Shown piece after piece: positions 26,994 to 64,000 of a stretch of DNA of 64,000 bases (position 1 is the first letter of the stretch; every line of letters begins with the position of its first letter). The DNA is from Paulinella micropora. Taxonomy: Eukaryota > Cercozoa > Imbricatea > Euglyphida. The notes beneath the pieces were generated by a model. The model was given only the letters and a program-made list of their open reading frames with translations. It was not told the DNA's origin and ran no database searches. The translations under genes were made by a program, and so were the position numbers. Location: positions 250,620 through 314,619 of the forward strand of contig BJOX01000289.1 of assembly GCA_009731375.1 (NCBI GenBank), in the 5' to 3' direction.

Positions 26994-27053
26994 CTATTTA
27001 TCTACCTACCTACCTACCTACCTACCTACCGACCTTCCTACCTATGTACCTAC

Positions 27054-27088
<35 letters not shown>

Positions 27089-27150
27089 CATATCTATCTA
27101 TCTATCTAAAAGCCGTCAAGAAGGTGCGCAGCGACTAGACAGTTGCATTC

Positions 27151-27194
<44 letters not shown>

Positions 27195-27215
27195 CCTATC
27201 TACCTACCTACCTAC

Positions 27216-27246
<31 letters not shown>

Positions 27247-27320
27247 CCTACCTATCTACCTACCTATCTATCTATCTAAAAGCCGTCAAAGTGGTGCGCA
27301 GCGACTAGACAGTTGCATTT

Positions 27321-27372
<52 letters not shown>

Positions 27373-27602
27373 CCTACCTACCTACCTACCTACCTACCTA
27401 CCTACCTACCTATCTATCTATCTGTCTATCTATCTATCTATCTATCTACCTACCTATCTATCTATCTATCTATCTACCTACCTACCTACCTACCTACCTA
27501 TCTATCTATCTATCTATCTATCGATCTATCTATCTATCTACCTTTCTATCTATCTATCTACAAGCGGTCAAAGTGGTTCGCAGCGACTAGACAGTTGCAT
27601 TC

Positions 27603-27654
<52 letters not shown>

Positions 27655-27856
27655 CCTATCTACCTATCTACCTATCTACCTATCTACCTATCTATCTATC
27701 TATCTATCTATCTATCTGTATATCTATCTACCTACCTACATACCTACCTACCTACCTACCTACCTACCTATCTATCTATATATCTATCTATCTACCTATC
27801 TATCTATATATCTAAAAGCCGTCAAAGTGGTGCGCAGCGACTAGACAGTTGCATTC

Positions 27857-27900
<44 letters not shown>

Positions 27901-28098
27901 CCTACCTACCTACCTACCTACCTACCTACGTATCTATCTATCTATCTATCTATCTATCTACCTATCTACCTACCTACCTACCTACCTACCTACCTATCTA
28001 CCTACCAATCTATCCATCTATCTATCTATCTATCTATCTTTCCTTCTATCTATCTAAAAGCCGTCAAAGTGGTGCGCAGCGACTAGACAGTTGCATTC

Positions 28099-28138
<40 letters not shown>

Positions 28139-28151
28139 CCTATCTATCTAC

Positions 28152-28183
<32 letters not shown>

Positions 28184-28239
28184 ATATCTATCTACCTACC
28201 TACCTACCTATCTACCTATCTACCTATCTATCTATCTAC

Positions 28240-28282
<43 letters not shown>

Positions 28283-28320
28283 AAAGCGACTAGACAGTTG
28301 CATTCTCTGTCTATCTATCT
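25257..28320 (+). repeat. Donor-side echo array of exon D in (TCTA)n
   Basis: Ten copies of a 45-base unit, AAAAGCCGTCAAAGTGGTGC then GCAGCGACTAGACAGTTGC and ATTCTC, at about 25379, 26351, 26615, 26851, 27110, 27279, 27562, 27813, 28055 and 28283 (short). They are separated by TCTA/CCTA tracts of 100-250 bases. One copy reads AGAAGGTGCG instead of AAAGTGGTGCG. Confidence 0.92.
25604..26336 (+). mobile_element. 470-bp element, tandem part copy plus full copy
   Basis: A 5'-truncated copy (25604-25796, gap 25741-25763) ends GTCGATATTTCATC and is joined through an 80-base linker (GTTGATCTCATCACTTACTC ... CTCCCTTGGGCTTGG) to a full copy (25874-26336). The full copy ends at TCTA. It sits inside the exon D echo array. 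Confidence 0.9.
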
Positions 28321-28326
28321 ATATAT

Positions 28327-28949
28327 CGGGTTAATACTTTACCCACAGATCCTTGGTTGACGAAATCAGAAGCTCCTTTTTTCTGACATTAGTCGATATT
28401 TCATCAGTTGATCTCATCACTTACTCCACGAAGTGAACCAAGGCCACTTGAGGTGTCACTGACCCTCCCTTGGGCTTGGTTTTTTTGAAATGGGTGCCAT
28501 CTGTCGACAGACAGAGAATTGGGGGATGGTGTGGGTGTGCTGGGCCCGTGGTGGGGTGCCTTATGTGTGCCTAGCCATACGCCTATAAGTCACATGCCGA
28601 AATAGCGACGGGAAGCACAATCCTGTTCCCTCAGGGTGCCCTTTCTCGCTTGTTGAGCCCGGAATAAAACCCACAGTGCTCTGTCGGTTTATACTAGACT
28701 GTCGAACAGTCTCGAAACTCCATCTGCTTACTGGGTCCTCTGTAATGGAGGTGGGAGCTCGTTCTGCAAGGGGCGCTTATGGAACGAGCCCTGGCCCCGC
28801 CTGGTACTAGGGAGGTTTGGTATCGCCTGTATCAGTCCCTTCCGTGCAAACATCACGGCTTAGCTGGGCATCGGGTTAATACTTTACCCACAGGCTTCCT
28901 TGGTTGACGAAATCAGAAGCTCCTTTTTTCTGACATTAGTCGATATCTC

Positions 28950-28950
<1 letters not shown>
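28327..28950 (+). mobile_element. 470-bp element, tandem part copy plus full copy
   Basis: Same arrangement as at 25604 but the first monomer is cut further in (starts CGGGTTAATACTTTACCCAC). Then comes the same linker and a full monomer ending GTCGATATCTCATCTATC. Confidence 0.92.
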
Positions 28951-28974
<24 letters not shown>

Positions 28975-28981
<7 letters not shown>

Positions 28982-29012
28982 GCGTCAGGACGGCTCTGTC
29001 GTATCTACCTAC

Positions 29013-29077
<65 letters not shown>

Positions 29078-29342
29078 AGCGTCAGGACGGCTCTGTCGTA
29101 TCTACCTACCTACCTACCTATCTATCTATCTACCTATCTACCTATCTATCTATCTATCTATCTATCTATCTGCGTCAGGACGGCTCTGTCGTATCTATCT
29201 ACCTACCTACCTATCTATCTACCTACCTATCTACCTACCTATCTATCTACCTATCTGTCTATCTACCTACCTACCTACCTATCTACCTATTAACCTACCT
29301 ATCTACCTATCTACCTACCTATCTATCTATTTACCTATCTAC

Positions 29343-29380
<38 letters not shown>

Positions 29381-29387
29381 GCGTCAG
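28975..29387 (+). repeat. Acceptor-side echo array of exon E in (TCTA)n
   Basis: CTGCGTCAG followed by GACGGCTCTGTCGTA at about 28980, 29079 and 29171, each returning to TCTA/CCTA. Confidence 0.92.
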
Positions 29388-63367
<33,980 letters not shown>

Positions 63368-64000
63368 GTAGCTACCTACCTACCTACCTACCTACCTACC
63401 TACCTACCCACCCTACCTACCCACCCTACCTACCCACCCTACCTACCCACCCTACCTACCCTACCTACCTACCCTACCTACCTACCCTACCTACCTAACC
63501 TACCTACCTACCCTACCTACCTAACCCTACCTACCTAACCCTAACCCTAACCCTAACCCTAACCCCAACCTAGACAGCCAACTCTACGTCGTGAAGTGCT
63601 GCGCAGCGAGGAAGGTGGTAGCCACCTATCTACCTATCTACCTATCTACCTATCTACCAACTGTACGTCATACCCTGCTGCGGCGCGAGGACCCGGCAGC
63701 TACCTAGCTACCCATCTACCCATCTGCCTATCTACCTATCTACCTATCCACCTCCATCGACTAGCTACGTCACCTGCTGCGCAGCCAGGAACCCGGTAGC
63801 CAACTAGCCACCTAGCTACCTATCCACCTAGCTACCTGTCTAGCAGTAGACAACCAACTCTATGTCATGGCCTGCTGCGCCGCCAGGAACCCGGTAGCCA
63901 CCTTGCTACCTAGCTACCTAGCTACCTAGCTACCTATCTACCTGTCTACCTATATCGACTAGCTACGTCATGACCTGCTGCGCAGCCAGGAACCCGGTAG
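63368..64000 (+). repeat. Donor-side echo array of exon Q in (CCTA)n
   Basis: Five copies of the exon end, from CAACTCTACGTCATGACCTG to CTGCGCAGCCAGGAACCCGG and TAG, at about 63572, 63655, 63768, 63848 and 63960, changed to different degrees (AAGGTGGTAG, GACCCGGCAG). CCTA/CCCTA tracts lie between, with a telomere-like CCTAAC run at 63534-63567. The last copy runs off the window. Confidence 0.95.

Noticed and set aside
25257-28320. CRISPR-like or satellite reading of the AAAGCCGTCAAAGTGG array
   Set aside because: Spacers are TCTA/CCTA and the unit matches the end of candidate exon D with its donor.

Overview
This is nuclear DNA from a eukaryote: spliceosomal exons with GT-AG boundaries, no bacterial gene layout, and perhaps nine tenths of the bases in simple repeats (TCTA/GATA, TATG/CATA, CT, CA, TTC, CAT, TTA, TTAC, CTGT, TTTGTA and a TTATC-based 12-mer). 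The interstitial telomere-like tracts are of TTAGGG type. The species cannot be fixed; the best gene reads closest to plant/algal NIT2-like proteins, so a microbial alga or other protist is my guess. Fourteen N gaps, most flanked by simple repeats, show the assembly is strained here.

The one recognisable gene is a very long, finely split omega-amidase (NIT2, nitrilase superfamily) on the + strand. Thirteen exons of 33-93 bases (29388-29423, 34874-34915, 36995-37030, 38740-38809, 43805-43855, 46664-46743, 49367-49399, 52584-52645, 55352-55405, 57251-57309, 60076-60119, 61655-61708, 63275-63367) join without a frame error into 238 codons that run collinear with NIT2 from the first beta strand to the middle of the enzyme. 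The catalytic Glu (LPE), Lys (RKVHLFD) and Cys (GICYD) are all present, on three exons. The C-terminal exons lie beyond the window. Up to four more short exons upstream (18619, 19863, 20807, 25154) also join in frame, but their product is not recognised; weaker exon candidates are at 2518 and 12457.

The striking feature is how the introns are built. Next to most exons lies an array of broken copies of that exon's edge, separated by the local microsatellite. Arrays upstream of an exon hold acceptor plus exon start; arrays downstream hold exon end plus donor. I call these exon-edge echoes. More than 90 can be counted.

Region by region: 1-18.5 kb, microsatellites, minisatellites, fold-back elements and a unique island at 1-2.1 kb; 18.6-25.3 kb, candidate N-terminal exons; 25.3-63.4 kb, the NIT2 exons with echo arrays; 62.4 kb, a short minus-strand coding-like segment inside the last intron; 62.7 and 63.5 kb, telomere-like repeats. 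Scattered through are a 470-bp interspersed element (nine copies or part copies, 5'-truncated, with the 3' end always joined to TCTA on its sense strand or to a linker of a second copy), a probable non-LTR retrotransposon tail (50.3 and 31.4 kb), a TA-flanked MITE (37.9 kb) and several long hairpins.
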